Part shown: piece after piece, positions 55,157 to 64,000 of the stretch | How the letters are laid out: the number at the start of each line of letters is the position of its first letter | Numbering within the stretch: position 1 is the stretch's first letter | NCBI RefSeq assembly: GCF_014075995.1 | Contig: NZ_CP055153.1 | Span: 1,674,001-1,738,000 of the forward strand | Direction: 5' to 3' | Length of the DNA: 64,000 nucleotides | From: Adhaeribacter radiodurans | GTDB taxonomy: Bacteria; Bacteroidota; Bacteroidia; Cytophagales; Hymenobacteraceae | Translations under genes and position numbers: made by a program | Notes under the pieces: generated by a model | Told to the model about the DNA's origin: nothing | The model's database searches: none | What the model saw: only the letters and a program-made list of their open reading frames with translations

Positions 55157-55423
55157 ATGAAAAGAAAGATCTTTAGTCCCCAACAAATTGCTAAAATTCT
55201 CAAGGAATTTGAGGATGGTAAAAGTGCGGCCGAGATTAGCCGAGAGCATGGAGTGAGTCAAGCGGCTTTTTACAAATGGCGGCAACGTTACAACGGTATG
55301 GATGCGACCGAGCTGAAGCGGCTCAAGGATTTAGAAGAAGAGAACCGGCGGTTGAAAGCCATGTATGCGGAACTAGCCTTAGACTTAAAATTAGCGAAGG
55401 AGATCATCGAAAAAAAGCTTTGA
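55157..55423 (+). CDS. IS3-family transposase OrfA
   Basis: This 88-residue helix-turn-helix/leucine-zipper protein begins [15 protein letters not shown], with [22 protein letters not shown] and the zipper [18 protein letters not shown], and ends IIEKKL. This form (ends E-K-K-L) is of the IS407/IS51 type. A slippery heptamer A AAA AAG lies at 55411-55417, just before the stop, allowing ribosomes to shift to orfB. Confidence 0.93.
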   Translation: MKRKIFSPQQIAKILKEFEDGKSAAEISREHGVSQAAFYKWRQRYNGMDATELKRLKDLEEENRRLKAMYAELALDLKLAKEIIEKKL

Positions 55424-56256
55424 AGCCCTGCCAAAAGCGACAGCTGGTGGAAGAGGTTTACCAGCAACCACAAGCCGGCATCAGCAGGGCGTGCCGGGTA
55501 TTGAGCTTAAGCAAGTCGGTTTACTATTATCAAGCTGTTAAAGAGGACCAACCGGTGGAAGAAGCTTTACGGCAGAAAGCCGAGCAGCATCCCCGAGAAG
55601 GTTTTTGGAAGGTCTATGTACGGTTACGTAAAGAAGGCCATCTTTGGAATCATAAACGGGTTTATCGCATCTACACCGCTTTGGGTTTAAACCTGCGTCG
55701 TAAAGCGAAAAAGCGTCTACCCGCCCGCATCCAACAGCCCCTGCAAGTACCGCAGACATTGAACTATACTTGGTCGATTGATTTTATGAGTGATGCTTTG
55801 CTGAACGGGCGAAAGTTCCGCTCTTTCCATGTGCTAGATGATTATAACCGGGAAATCTTGCATATTGAAGTGGACTTTTCTTTGAAAAGCAACCGGGTAG
55901 TTTGGGTACTGAATCACCTATTAAAGCGAAGAGAAAAACCAAAACAGATCCGAATGGATAACGGACCAGAGTTTGTGGCTAGCTTAATGAAGGAATGGAG
56001 TCAGGTCCAAGGGATAGAATTTAAATATATTCAACCCGGCAAGCCAACGCAAAACGCCTTTGTAGAACGGTTTAACGGTACCTTCCGCCGAAATGTACTT
56101 AATGCTTACTTATTTGAAAACCTGGAGGAAGTAAGAGAAATTACGGCGACTTGGCTCGAGGATTACAACCATAAAAGACCACATGATGCTTTGAATGGAA
56201 TGGCTCCCGTTGAATATGCTAGAAAAAAGCAGCTTAGTAAAGTAGTATCACCTTAA
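55418..56256 (+). CDS. IS3-family transposase OrfB (DDE integrase core), made by -1 frameshift
   Basis: The frame lies at -1 relative to orfA and runs from the slip site to 56256. It is made as an OrfA-OrfB fusion. The DDE triad is visible: D in [10 protein letters not shown] near residue 120, D in IRMDNGPEF, and E in NAFVERFNG. The C-terminus has [19 protein letters not shown]. The element appears complete and its transposase intact. Confidence 0.92.
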
Positions 56257-56348
56257 TTAGAATTTATAATTGTAACCAGTTCTAAAAACGGGAAGCTTAC
56301 ACTATTAATGATCGTACTATATAAAGAAACAACTAAAATATTATACTT

Positions 56349-56915
56349 ATGGAAACAAGCAATGCAAAAACAGATACTACTAAAAACCCCTTATTGCCGC
56401 ATACTCAGCGAAGAAATTTACTAATACTGGCTGTGGTATTTTTAATTCTTCTGGCCGGTATTTGGATTTGGAAAACAGTTCAACTAAATAATTTTAAAAA
56501 ACAGGCCGCCACTGAGAAACAACAGTTACAAGATCAGGCTAGCAAGATGATTATTAACACGCACCAGGAACATCTCACTCTCTTGGCCAAGCCTTTCGTG
56601 TAGGCCGTGCGGACGGAAATGTTGAACAAGAATATTTCTCAGGTAAACCAATATGCCAACGAGCTCGTGAAAGAAAAGAACTTCCAAAGTATCGTGATCA
56701 CGAATGAAAAAGGCATTATTATATCAGCCACAAATAAAAAACTGGAAGGTAAAGATTTTGCCACCGTAGGAGATAAAAATTACTTATCCGGTAGTACTAC
56801 CCAAGTTAACCGGGTAAAAAATCAACTAATTACGACCAGCCCCATCATGGGATTTAATAGCCGCATCGGTACGGCCATCTTAACTTACAATTTACAACCA
56901 ACTAATTTTAATTAA
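56349..56915 (+). pseudogene. Membrane-anchored cache-like sensor protein interrupted by an amber stop
   Basis: Residues 1-84 are a cytoplasmic tail, one membrane segment (LLILAVVFLILLAGIWIW) and the start of an extracytoplasmic helix. A TAG at 56601-56603 interrupts it. In the same frame the protein goes on with AVRTEMLNKNISQVNQY, VITNEKGIIISATNKKL and IGTAILTYNL to 56915, a PAS/cache-like domain. If TAG were TGG (Trp) the full protein has 188 residues (PFV-W-AVRTEM). No output domain follows. The function is not known. It is the first of two damaged genes after the IS element. Confidence 0.75.
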
Positions 56916-57055
56916 ATCTCCCGAACAGGCTTCCTCAGAATTGTAAAATTTGCTTCATCTTTTTTGGAGCGGAATTATTCTAGAGAAAGTAAACGTGTAA
57001 ATATTTTTAAAATTATCACCGTCACCGTAATTGTCAGGTATAAACGCAAATTTTT

Positions 57056-58292
57056 GTGGATCTATTAGAGTTGTTTTCCCTTATTATTTCCTTATCTGCC
57101 GTTCTGGCTTTTTTAAATATAAAAGTTTTAAAACTGCCAGGTACTATTGGCCTGATGATATTAGCCTTGCTCTTATCTCTGGTGATATTACTAGCCGGCA
57201 GTATTGCTCCGGAAGGAGTTAGTTTTATTCGCAAAAGTTTGACCCAGCTTAATTTCTCTAATTTTTTGTTAGACTTTATGTTGGGTTTTTTACTTTTTGA
57301 CGGCGCCCTTCACACCGACATTGAGAAATTACGCCAGGCCCGGCGCCCCATCATCGTGTTTGCTACTGTTGGTACTTTGTTGTCTACTTTTTTGGTAGGC
57401 TCTTTACTTTACTTGTTGCTTCCTTATTTGTATCAGCCTGTTGCGTACATTTACTGTTTACTATTCGGGGCTCTTATTTCACCCACTGATCCGATTGCTG
57501 TTTTATCTATCCTGAAAAAAGCGGGTATTGCCGAATCTGTTGAAACCAGTATTACCGGCGAATCTTTATTTAACGATGGCGTGGGAGTAGTTATCTTTTT
57601 AACGTTTTTTAATTTTGCCCGGCAAGGAGCCAGTGACATAGAACCCATCGAAATTTTAGAATTATTGTTAACTGAGGTGGGTGGGGGCATTTTGTTAGGT
57701 TTACTGCTCGGCTACGTGGTTTTCCGGATGCTGAAATCCATTGACCACTATCAAACAGAAGTACTATTAACCTTAGCGCTGGTGATGGGCGGCACGGCTT
57801 TAGCTCCACTTTTTCATTTTTAGGGCCCTTTAGCGATGGTAGTAGCTGGTTTATTTATAGGGAACAAAGGCAGCCTAGAAGCGATGTCCAAAACCACCAA
57901 CGATTACATTCATAAATTCTGGGAAATGATCGACGAAACTATGAATGCTATTTTGTTTGTGTTAGTTAATTGGGTTAGAATTAGTTCTGATTCCCATTCA
58001 TCGCGCTTATATATACGTTGGCTTAATTTCAATCGCTCTTATAATTCTGGTTCGGTATGTATCTCTGGCTTTACCTTCTTTTGCTTTTCGGTTTAAAGAT
58101 AGATACTCGGCGAATACCTTAGTAGTAATGACTTGGGGAGGTTTGCGGGGAGGTATTTCTATTGCGCTTGCTCTCTCGCTGGAAACAGAGATGGAGCGTA
58201 ATCTGATTGTTTCTATCAACTACATGGTTGTTCTGTTTTCCATTATTATACAGGGTTTAACCTTAAGTAAACTAGTGCAAAAATTAGCCTGA
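57056..58292 (+). pseudogene. Na+/H+ antiporter (CPA1/NhaP family), broken by a stop and a frameshift
   Basis: The N-terminal 255 codons carry hydrophobic segments and the NhaP signatures FGALISPTDPIAVLSILKK and ITGESLFNDGVGVVIF. An in-frame TAG at 57821-57823 interrupts between FHF and GPLAMVVAGLFIGN, then reading continues to FVLVNW where one extra base near 57965 shifts the frame. The rest of the family (IGLEL, then RYVSLALPSF, MTWGGLRGGISIALALSLE) is in frame 0 mod 3 to a TGA at 58290. Without the two lesions the protein would be about 411 residues, as usual. The likely start is GTG at 57056. Confidence 0.88.
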
Positions 58293-58489
58293 ATTATTTG
58301 ATAGTTTAGGTATGCGGAACATTACCAAACAGAATTAAGAAAATTCCTAATTAAAGAGAACTTTTAACTTCTAGCAATTAATGCCCGTAATTATATATAT
58401 TCTTCTTAACCAGATTTACTTTTGTTTCGATGGCAGGAATTTAAATCTTAATTAAAGAAACCCTCTTTTCTAGTTTACAGTAAGCGATT

Positions 58490-59398
58490 ATGGTTATACA
58501 ATTTAAACCAACCTGGAAATTAATTAAGCTTACTTTTATAAAATTTACCCAGGACAGCCCTCTGGATTCCGCTGCCATCATTGGATTTTATACTATTTTT
58601 TCCTTACCAGCGGTACTCATTATTATAATTCGGATAGCTGGTGCTGCCTTTGGTCAGGAAGCCGTTCGTGGGGAAGTAGTCAGCCAAATAAGTGGCATTG
58701 TGGGCCAGAATAGTGCCGAGCAAATTCAAACTATTATTGAAAATGCCAGTCTATCGCCTTCCAACACCTTTGGTACCATAGTGGGCGTATGTACCATGGC
58801 CTTTGCTGCCACTACAGTATTTGTGGCGTTGCAAAATGCCTTAAACGCGATGTGGGAGGTAAAAGCCAAGCCCGGTAAAAGTTGGGTAAAGTTAATCATC
58901 AGCCGGCTTCTTTCCTTAGCCATGGTAGTTAGTTTAGGATTCTTACTGGTGGTATCCTTATCAATCGAAGTTATTTTGGGACTCTTGAACGATTATATCC
59001 GGCAAGCTTTTTCGGGTGTTGCCATTTTTTTGGTAATGGCAGGTAATCTATTAGTTTCCTTTTTAATCAGTACGGCTATCTTTGCCACTATTTTTAAGGT
59101 TTTACCCGATGTAAAAATACGCTGGACAAATGTATGGATAGGGGCCATTGTTACGGCCGTTCTTTTTGTAATTGGGAAATATGGAATTAATCTTTATTTG
59201 CAATACGATCCGTTAAGTGATACTTACGGGGCAGCCAGTTCTATGGTATTATTGGTAGTGTGGGTGTATTATACTTCTATTATTTTGTTGCTCGGAGCAG
59301 AATTTACCCTAGTCTATTCTCGGGAAAAAGACAATGGAATACAACCTGCCGAGTATGCCGTAAAAAAAGAACATACTAAATTGGATCACGATATTTAA
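58490..59398 (+). CDS. YihY/virulence factor BrkB family membrane protein
   Basis: This 302-residue protein has about six membrane segments. The conserved core YTIFSLPAVLIII near the N-terminus, ALQNALNAMWEVKAKPGKSW, and LQYDPLSDTYGAASSMVLLVVWVYYTSIILLLGAEFT are hallmarks of the family, formerly annotated as RNase BN. The function is unknown; a transporter or envelope role is likely. It is intact, unlike the two upstream genes. Confidence 0.93.
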   Translation: MVIQFKPTWKLIKLTFIKFTQDSPLDSAAIIGFYTIFSLPAVLIIIIRIAGAAFGQEAVRGEVVSQISGIVGQNSAEQIQTIIENASLSPSNTFGTIVGVCTMAFAATTVFVALQNALNAMWEVKAKPGKSWVKLIISRLLSLAMVVSLGFLLVVSLSIEVILGLLNDYIRQAFSGVAIFLVMAGNLLVSFLISTAIFATIFKVLPDVKIRWTNVWIGAIVTAVLFVIGKYGINLYLQYDPLSDTYGAASSMVLLVVWVYYTSIILLLGAEFTLVYSREKDNGIQPAEYAVKKEHTKLDHDI

Positions 59399-59782
59399 GA
59401 TTTATTCTACTTGTTTTTAGAATTTAAGACCTGTCTTAATGATTCATAATCGTTTAGTGTCCGGAGAAAATTACCTTCAAATTCTATTTTTTTTATCAAA
59501 ATTAATTTTGCTTCGTATGTAAAAAATAAAACCCCACTTGTTTCTAAACATTGGCAATCTTATTTTTTGTCTATCAAAGAAAAAACTTGGAAAAATAAAG
59601 CTAGAATTATTAAACACATTTTTATTAAAACCTAATACAAAAAGGCATAAATCTTTTAACCGGAAACAGAAACTTTCCATGTCTTGGTTATAGTATTGTT
59701 TTTACTTCAATATTTTTATTTTCTAGGTGCTGTTTAAAGATAAAATGATGAAAGAAACTACGTGGCCTTCACTTAGTTTTCT
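59399..59782. other. 384-bp intergenic region
   Basis: AT-rich spacer without a gene or clear hairpin. Confidence 0.45.
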
Positions 59783-60709
59783 ATGGAGATTCTTTTCGAT
59801 AACATGCCTAATCCTTTTGCCTATTTTATGCCCCTCTTTGCTTTGCTTATTTTGGGTGAGGCATACATCAGTTACCGCGAAGACCGCGAACTTTATTCTT
59901 TCAAAGATTCAGTCGCCAGTACCTGGGTTGGCGTAGGAGCCGCAGTGTTTAATACTGTAACGAAGGCTTATCAAGTTGGGATCTTTTTTTTGTTCTACAA
60001 TACTTTTGAACCGCTTCGCATCGAATACTTGGGCTACGACAATTTAGGTTGGGCCTGGTGGGTTTGGGTGCTTTGCGTAATTGGCGATGATTTTAATTTT
60101 TACTGGCACCACCGCTTCTGTCATACCATCCGAATATTCTGGGCGGCGCACGTGGTGCATCATTCTTCGGAAAAATTCAACTTAGGCACGGCCTTTCGCA
60201 ACGGCTGGACGATTTTCCTTTATAAGCCAGTTTATTGGATCTGGATGCCAATGCTAGGTTTTCACCCGGTATTGATTGCACTGTGCATGTCTTTTAATTC
60301 GATATACCAGTTCTTTTTGCATACCACCTTGGTACCCAGATTAGGCTTGTTCGGTAAAATATTTAACAATCCGTGGGTACACCAGGTGCACCATGCCCGC
60401 AACATCGAGTATCTGGACCGTAACCACGGGGGTATTTTCCTTATTTGGGATAGGCTATTTGGTACGTATTTAGACAAGGATGAACAACTGGAGACGCAAT
60501 TCGGCGTATTACGTCCTCCTACGGGGTACAACCCTATTACCCTGAATTTTCATGAATTTACCGATATCTGGAAAGACGTAAGAAAAGCAAAAACCTGGCG
60601 CGAAAGAATAATGTACGTGTGGGGCCCACCCGGCTGGAGCCCGGATGGTAGCCGGAAAACGGCCAAGCAGTTACAGAAGGAATGGAAAGCTAACCAGAAA
60701 ATACATTAG
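59783..60709 (+). CDS. Sterol desaturase / fatty acid hydroxylase superfamily protein
   Basis: This 308-residue membrane protein has the histidine-rich diiron motifs WHHRFCH near residue 108, AAHVVHHSSEKFN near residue 124, and VHQVHHARN near residue 200, i.e. HxxxH, HxxHH and HxxHH spacing. It has about four membrane helices. Members hydroxylate or desaturate lipids such as sterols, hopanoids or carotenoids in the membrane; the substrate is not indicated. ATG at 59783 gives the expected short leader. Confidence 0.92.
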   Translation: MEILFDNMPNPFAYFMPLFALLILGEAYISYREDRELYSFKDSVASTWVGVGAAVFNTVTKAYQVGIFFLFYNTFEPLRIEYLGYDNLGWAWWVWVLCVIGDDFNFYWHHRFCHTIRIFWAAHVVHHSSEKFNLGTAFRNGWTIFLYKPVYWIWMPMLGFHPVLIALCMSFNSIYQFFLHTTLVPRLGLFGKIFNNPWVHQVHHARNIEYLDRNHGGIFLIWDRLFGTYLDKDEQLETQFGVLRPPTGYNPITLNFHEFTDIWKDVRKAKTWRERIMYVWGPPGWSPDGSRKTAKQLQKEWKANQKIH

Positions 60710-61638
60710 GAGGTATTTTGTTGAAAAGGGACAACAAATAAAACCTATACACCACTGCTAAAGAAAGTAAGGTACTTGCTTTTAGTAAATACCTTTTAGT
60801 AAATACTATTTTCTTGCTTCAAAGGTCTTACACGAATTCCAGAAAAAGCTTATTGTTAAAATTATCCATAAGCTAGTAAAAAAGTCAGATAGCAAAAAGT
60901 AAAACGTAATTGTAGCCACTCTTAATTAGTATATTGGCCTCGCTTATAGGCTAAAAGCCAGTTATTTACCAGCCACTCTTATTTATTTACCTAAAACAGT
61001 TCCTGCCTGGCAATCCGATTCAATCCAAAGAACCGATCAGATTCGGGAAGCCAAAGTTTTGATCCTTTACAGGAAAAATACAATTAAAATAAAAGTTATA
61101 TTTATAAAAAAGTCCTATAAATAAACAATTATACTACACGGTGCGTATATAAATGTAGAATAATTAGTAAATATTTATTTAGTATCAAGGATTACGAGAA
61201 AGTCAAGTATTTAGTAAGTCCATCATTCAGCTGTCTAGTATCGAAATAAGCTGACAAAACAGGCGCAAACAGGCCTTCTTTAAGACCACTTGGGAACCAA
61301 TTTTAGTGTAAAGCACAGGTATCCTCTTTTTAATAATTGTTACTAATTAATACTAGTTAATTAGTAAGAGAGTACTTACTGCTTTTCTTGAACAATACAT
61401 TAGTTAAGATAATGGCCAAGGCCGCGGTTCTGATTATGCTTTGATTTGAGCTTACAATCCTTGTTCCTAGCAACACAGCAATAGATTCTGCTAAACAAAG
61501 CCGCAGCTTACCTGCTGTATTATTGCTCTTGTATTTTGAGTAGTGATACTAACACTAAAATGTATAAATATTTAAATACTTGCTCTATATATATTATAAA
61601 TATACTGAATCAATTAAATACACTTAAAATTTAAAATC
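60710..61638. other. 929-bp intergenic region
   Basis: The longest gene-free stretch in the window. I see no convincing frame and no RNA gene. It contains the AT-rich inverted repeat at 61340-61367. The final part, just before the outer-membrane protein gene, is a string of ATA/TAT runs likely holding its promoter. Confidence 0.5.
61340..61367. repeat. AT-rich 11-bp inverted repeat
   Basis: TTACTAATTAA (61340-61350) and TTAATTAGTAA (61357-61367) are perfect inverted repeats over TACTAG. Possible operator or small hairpin in the long spacer. Confidence 0.4.
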
Positions 61639-62316
61639 ATGGTAAAATATTATTTTTCTCAAAGATTATTAGGCATAGGTCTTGCTATTTTCTTATTTCT
61701 AATTACTAGTCATGTACAAGCACAGGATAATAATCCCGGACCTAAGTTTGGCATTAAAGGCGGACTTAATTTTTCTCAGCTCTATGTAGATCAACCAAAT
61801 GCCGAGGACGAAAATGCGAAAGTAGGGTATCATTTTGGTATTTTTGGTAAAGTGCCCCTTACCAACTTTTTAGCCATTCAACCAGAAGTTCTTTATTCCA
61901 ACGTAGGTTCTAAAATTACTTACGGTGGCTCAGACTTCGAAAACCTTTTTGGTATTGAACCCGGAGAAGTGCGGTTTAATTTAAACTATATCCAGGTACC
62001 GGTTGCCTTAGCCATCAACATTGGTCCTTTAAACGTGCACGCCGGGCCTTATTTAGCTTATTTAATGTCCGCTAACGTGAAAGACTTGAAAACTTCGGAC
62101 TTAAATTCAAATGACATTAAAGAGTTAAAGACCGATGATTTTAACCGTTTAGACTACGGAGTAATGGGTGGTGTTGGCTTTGATGTAAGAGGCTTAACTA
62201 TAGGCGCTCGTTATAACTATGGTATGCGCGAAATTGGTAACAGTGGTTTGGCCGGAAGCTTAACTAATGACTCTAAGAACTCGGTGGCACAGATTTACAT
62301 TGGTTTTGGGTTGTAA
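61639..62316 (+). CDS. Outer membrane beta-barrel protein (porin family, PF13568-like)
   Basis: This 225-residue protein has a signal peptide (to about residue 28, ending VQAQ). The mature part is a small barrel that starts KFGIKGGLNFSQLY, with LAIQPEVLYSNVGSKI, LNYIQVPVALAINIG and GVGFDVRGLTIGARYNYG, ending YIGFGL. That is typical of the Bacteroidota barrel group often called porin family or PorT-like. A terminator follows. Confidence 0.88.
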   Translation: MVKYYFSQRLLGIGLAIFLFLITSHVQAQDNNPGPKFGIKGGLNFSQLYVDQPNAEDENAKVGYHFGIFGKVPLTNFLAIQPEVLYSNVGSKITYGGSDFENLFGIEPGEVRFNLNYIQVPVALAINIGPLNVHAGPYLAYLMSANVKDLKTSDLNSNDIKELKTDDFNRLDYGVMGGVGFDVRGLTIGARYNYGMREIGNSGLAGSLTNDSKNSVAQIYIGFGL

Positions 62317-62355
62317 ACGTCCGCCATCTATTTTCATAAGCCCTAAATTTTGTAT

Positions 62356-62391
62356 AAGCCTTGGTCCTAATCGAGGATTAAGGCTTTTTTA
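62356..62391 (+). terminator. Rho-independent terminator after the outer-membrane barrel gene
   Basis: AAGCCTTGGTCCT pairs with AGGATTAAGGCTT (13 pairs with two G-U), followed by TTTTATT. Confidence 0.85.
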
Positions 62392-62411
62392 TTCTTTTTA
62401 TTCGCACGAAT

Positions 62412-63596
62412 ATGAAATTTAAATTCTATCTCCTATTTGCCTTTTTAATGGTTAGTCTACCTGGTTTGGCGCATTACAAAACTGTGACTTTTAATTATGA
62501 ACGCGCCTATTTTGACGATGGTCAGCCGTTACCGGCCGAAAGCAAATTCATAATTTCGGGCCAAACTACCCCCAATGTGGAAATAGTAGAAGTAAAGATT
62601 TTTCATTCTACTAATACTGATAAAGCACCTTTTTACCAAAACTCCTGGGAAAGACGACCCACCAGCCCGGTAGGTATTTTCTCCATACCAGTAAATCAAC
62701 CTTTGCGAGGTGGGGAAAAGTATACCCTTTTGCTGAATTATTATTCTAAAATTACTACAGACCAGCAACAACAGGTACTTAGCCAGATTAATGCTGCCTT
62801 AAATGCTTACATTGATCAGTCGTACCAAGTAGACCGGGCCAGTGTTACGGCGCTGGAGCATCCCAGAACCATGCGAAGTGATTTAAATGCCATTGTGAAA
62901 CAAGGGCTATCGCTGCATCGGAACCAGATTAATTATTCTTTCCCAGGATTTTCAGATTTAGTGTATCAAAAGTTAAAACAAATCGGAGAGTTAAAATTAA
63001 GCAAAGCCCGGTTTAATATTTTTACTAAGGAAGACGATAATATTAAATCGGTAAGGCTACGCTACGCTCAAGATCAGATTGAGGCGCTAAAAACATTGGT
63101 AAACCAGGAAGTTTCGCAATACGGCGGGGTGCAGATGTACGCTATTACCGATAGTAAAAAAATAAGTGATTACAACACCCAGAAAACAAAGAACGCCTTA
63201 GCAATTAACGTGGGTTACGGAGGAGTATATAATTCAGGCTCTTTCAATAATTTATCTTACGATGCCGCACCGTACGCGGGTATTTCCATACCCTTAGGCA
63301 AGGAGCCGTTTTCTTCGACATTCTGGGCTAAGAGCAGTATTTCCACAGGAGTGTTTTTACAGAACATGAAGTTTGGGAATGGAAATGTGGCAACTGGACC
63401 CTTAGTTCATCGTCCGGTTTACCTGGCCTTGGGTTACCGCATATTGCCCTTCATCCGGTTTAACGCAGGAGCTACGGTATTGCAAAATAAAGTAACGGGT
63501 ACAGCTACCAACGACCTGAATCTGGATAAGGTTTACATCCGGCCTTTTGTTGGTTTAAGTATGGAAATCAATTTATGGCTTAACTTAAACCGTTGA
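62412..63596 (+). CDS. Uncharacterised secreted protein with C-terminal beta-rich domain
   Basis: This 394-residue protein has a signal peptide (MKFKFYLLFAFLMVSLPGLAH). The first ~125 residues include an Ig-like stretch (FIISGQTTPNVEIVEVKIFH). A helical middle follows, then a C-terminal beta-strand-rich part (AINVGYGGVYNSGS, FVGLSMEINLWLNLNR), ending like an outer-membrane barrel strand. No family is recognised. The next gene starts 2 bp after its stop, so they form an operon. Confidence 0.65.
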   Translation: MKFKFYLLFAFLMVSLPGLAHYKTVTFNYERAYFDDGQPLPAESKFIISGQTTPNVEIVEVKIFHSTNTDKAPFYQNSWERRPTSPVGIFSIPVNQPLRGGEKYTLLLNYYSKITTDQQQQVLSQINAALNAYIDQSYQVDRASVTALEHPRTMRSDLNAIVKQGLSLHRNQINYSFPGFSDLVYQKLKQIGELKLSKARFNIFTKEDDNIKSVRLRYAQDQIEALKTLVNQEVSQYGGVQMYAITDSKKISDYNTQKTKNALAINVGYGGVYNSGSFNNLSYDAAPYAGISIPLGKEPFSSTFWAKSSISTGVFLQNMKFGNGNVATGPLVHRPVYLALGYRILPFIRFNAGATVLQNKVTGTATNDLNLDKVYIRPFVGLSMEINLWLNLNR

Positions 63597-63598
63597 TC

Positions 63599-64000
63599 AT
63601 GAAGATACTATTATTCCTTTTAATGAGTAGCTTTATCTGCTTTGGAGCCAATGCCCAGCATAATTTGTATTACTGGCAGGTGAAAGGCTATACTGGACTT
63701 GCAAATTTTTATAACCCAAATAAGAAAGGGGTTGCCTATATTGAACCAGATGATAATTCCTGGTATCGGCTGGAAATAGGGAGAAGTTTAGGTAAAACAT
63801 TGGGTATTTCGGCGGGTGCTTCTTTTGGAAAAATTAAAGGATTAGCACCACAGGGAAATAGCTTTTTAACTAAAACTCAAATGAGTACGGTAAAACTTTA
63901 CTTTTATACCGATAATGGTTGGCTCTTAAACCCGGAAGCTTTAATTTCTCCGTTCTTTTTTGCGGGATACGGAATTAGTACCATTAATCAGCAAACTAAT
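63599..64000 (+). CDS. Secreted beta-barrel-like protein (5' part only)
   Basis: The gene starts with ATG at 63599 and remains open to the window edge (134 codons). It has a signal peptide ending GANAQ. The mature part contains alternate aromatic strands such as YTGLANFYNPNKK, YRLEIGRSLGKTLGISAGASFG and STVKLYFYTDNGW, like the N-terminal barrel of an OmpA-type outer-membrane protein. The C-terminal domain is outside the window, so the family is not settled. Confidence 0.7.
   Translation, partial: MKILLFLLMSSFICFGANAQHNLYYWQVKGYTGLANFYNPNKKGVAYIEPDDNSWYRLEIGRSLGKTLGISAGASFGKIKGLAPQGNSFLTKTQMSTVKLYFYTDNGWLLNPEALISPFFFAGYGISTINQQTN

Larger units (their letters stand above)
55091..56303 (+). mobile_element. 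IS3-family insertion sequence (IS407-like)
   Basis: The terminal inverted repeats are AGTGTAAGCTTCCC at the left (55091) and GGGAAGCTTACACT at the right (56290-56303), with a further inner match TAGAACTG/CAGTTCTA. The element is about 1.21 kb, as usual for the IS3 family. It carries orfA and orfB joined by a programmed -1 frameshift. No target-site duplication is seen next to the ends (GCA at the left, ATT at the right). It disrupts the glycosidase gene. Confidence 0.9.

Noticed and set aside
55276-55420. Long upstream extension of OrfB
   Set aside because: The frame overlaps OrfA; in IS3 elements OrfB is made by -1 frameshift at the A AAA AAG site, so the upstream part is not a real start.
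57031-57222. 63-codon frame over the antiporter start
   Set aside because: Shadow of the antiporter in another frame; the antiporter has clear family motifs.
1-64000. CRISPR array
   Set aside because: No regularly spaced direct repeats of 24-40 bp were seen.

Overview
The window looks like a piece of a Bacteroidota chromosome, most likely Cytophagales/Hymenobacteraceae (Adhaeribacter-like; the genus is my inference). The signs are a giant secreted protein with a C-terminal type IX secretion (T9SS) sorting domain, TonB-dependent receptors with an N-terminal carboxypeptidase-like domain, many signal-peptide and lipoprotein genes, weak Shine-Dalgarno sites, and a textbook Bacteroidota promoter (TTTG-N19-TAnnTTTG) in front of the single tRNA gene.

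Layout. 0-8 kb: housekeeping and transport genes, including a plus-strand amino-acid/peptide set (RidA, D-threonine-aldolase-like PLP enzyme, membrane dipeptidase, APC permease). 8-13 kb: a lone BLUF blue-light sensor, DoxX-type membrane proteins, a small GNAT and clpP. 13-20 kb: an ECF-like sigma factor with a small partner, a REC-only response regulator and a six-PAS histidine kinase, then a rhodanese. 20.9-22.9 kb: envelope genes. 23.2-25.4 kb: an AT-rich, translationally coupled pair (TIR-like/DUF4062-like protein plus TPR protein) that share a short Gly/Asn-rich element, a candidate conflict or signalling module. 25.6-34.9 kb: exonuclease, DUF72, TonB-type receptor, ankyrin protein and secreted proteins. 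35.2-37.1 kb: tRNA-Ser(TGA) followed by an AT-rich phospholipase-D-like/TPR gene with no normal start codon and an HsdR remnant. 37.7-45.3 kb: a 2117-residue T9SS surface protein and a convergent subtilisin-like lipoprotein separated by a perfect 44-bp inverted repeat. 45.8-49.6 kb: a frameshifted serine recombinase, a ModE-type regulator and a TonB-dependent receptor with two ModE-like operators between them. 49.9-50.9 kb: RES/Xre toxin-antitoxin pair with paired palindromic operators. 51-58.3 kb: esterase, PAS protein, an IS3-family element that truncates a GH35 gene, and two genes broken by stops and a frameshift. 58.5 kb to end: YihY, sterol desaturase-like and envelope proteins.

The most promising items are (1) the ModE-like operators between a ModE DNA-binding-domain-only regulator and a TonB receptor, suggesting an oxyanion-responsive outer-membrane uptake gene; (2) the TIR-like/TPR pair with a common tag-like element; (3) the RES/Xre operators and the esterase palindrome; (4) a run of genes between 30 and 58 kb each disrupted by one or two simple lesions (internal TAA, TAG, TAG, a 7-bp tandem duplication, a 1-bp insertion). 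All assignments come from reading the sequence; no database search was possible.
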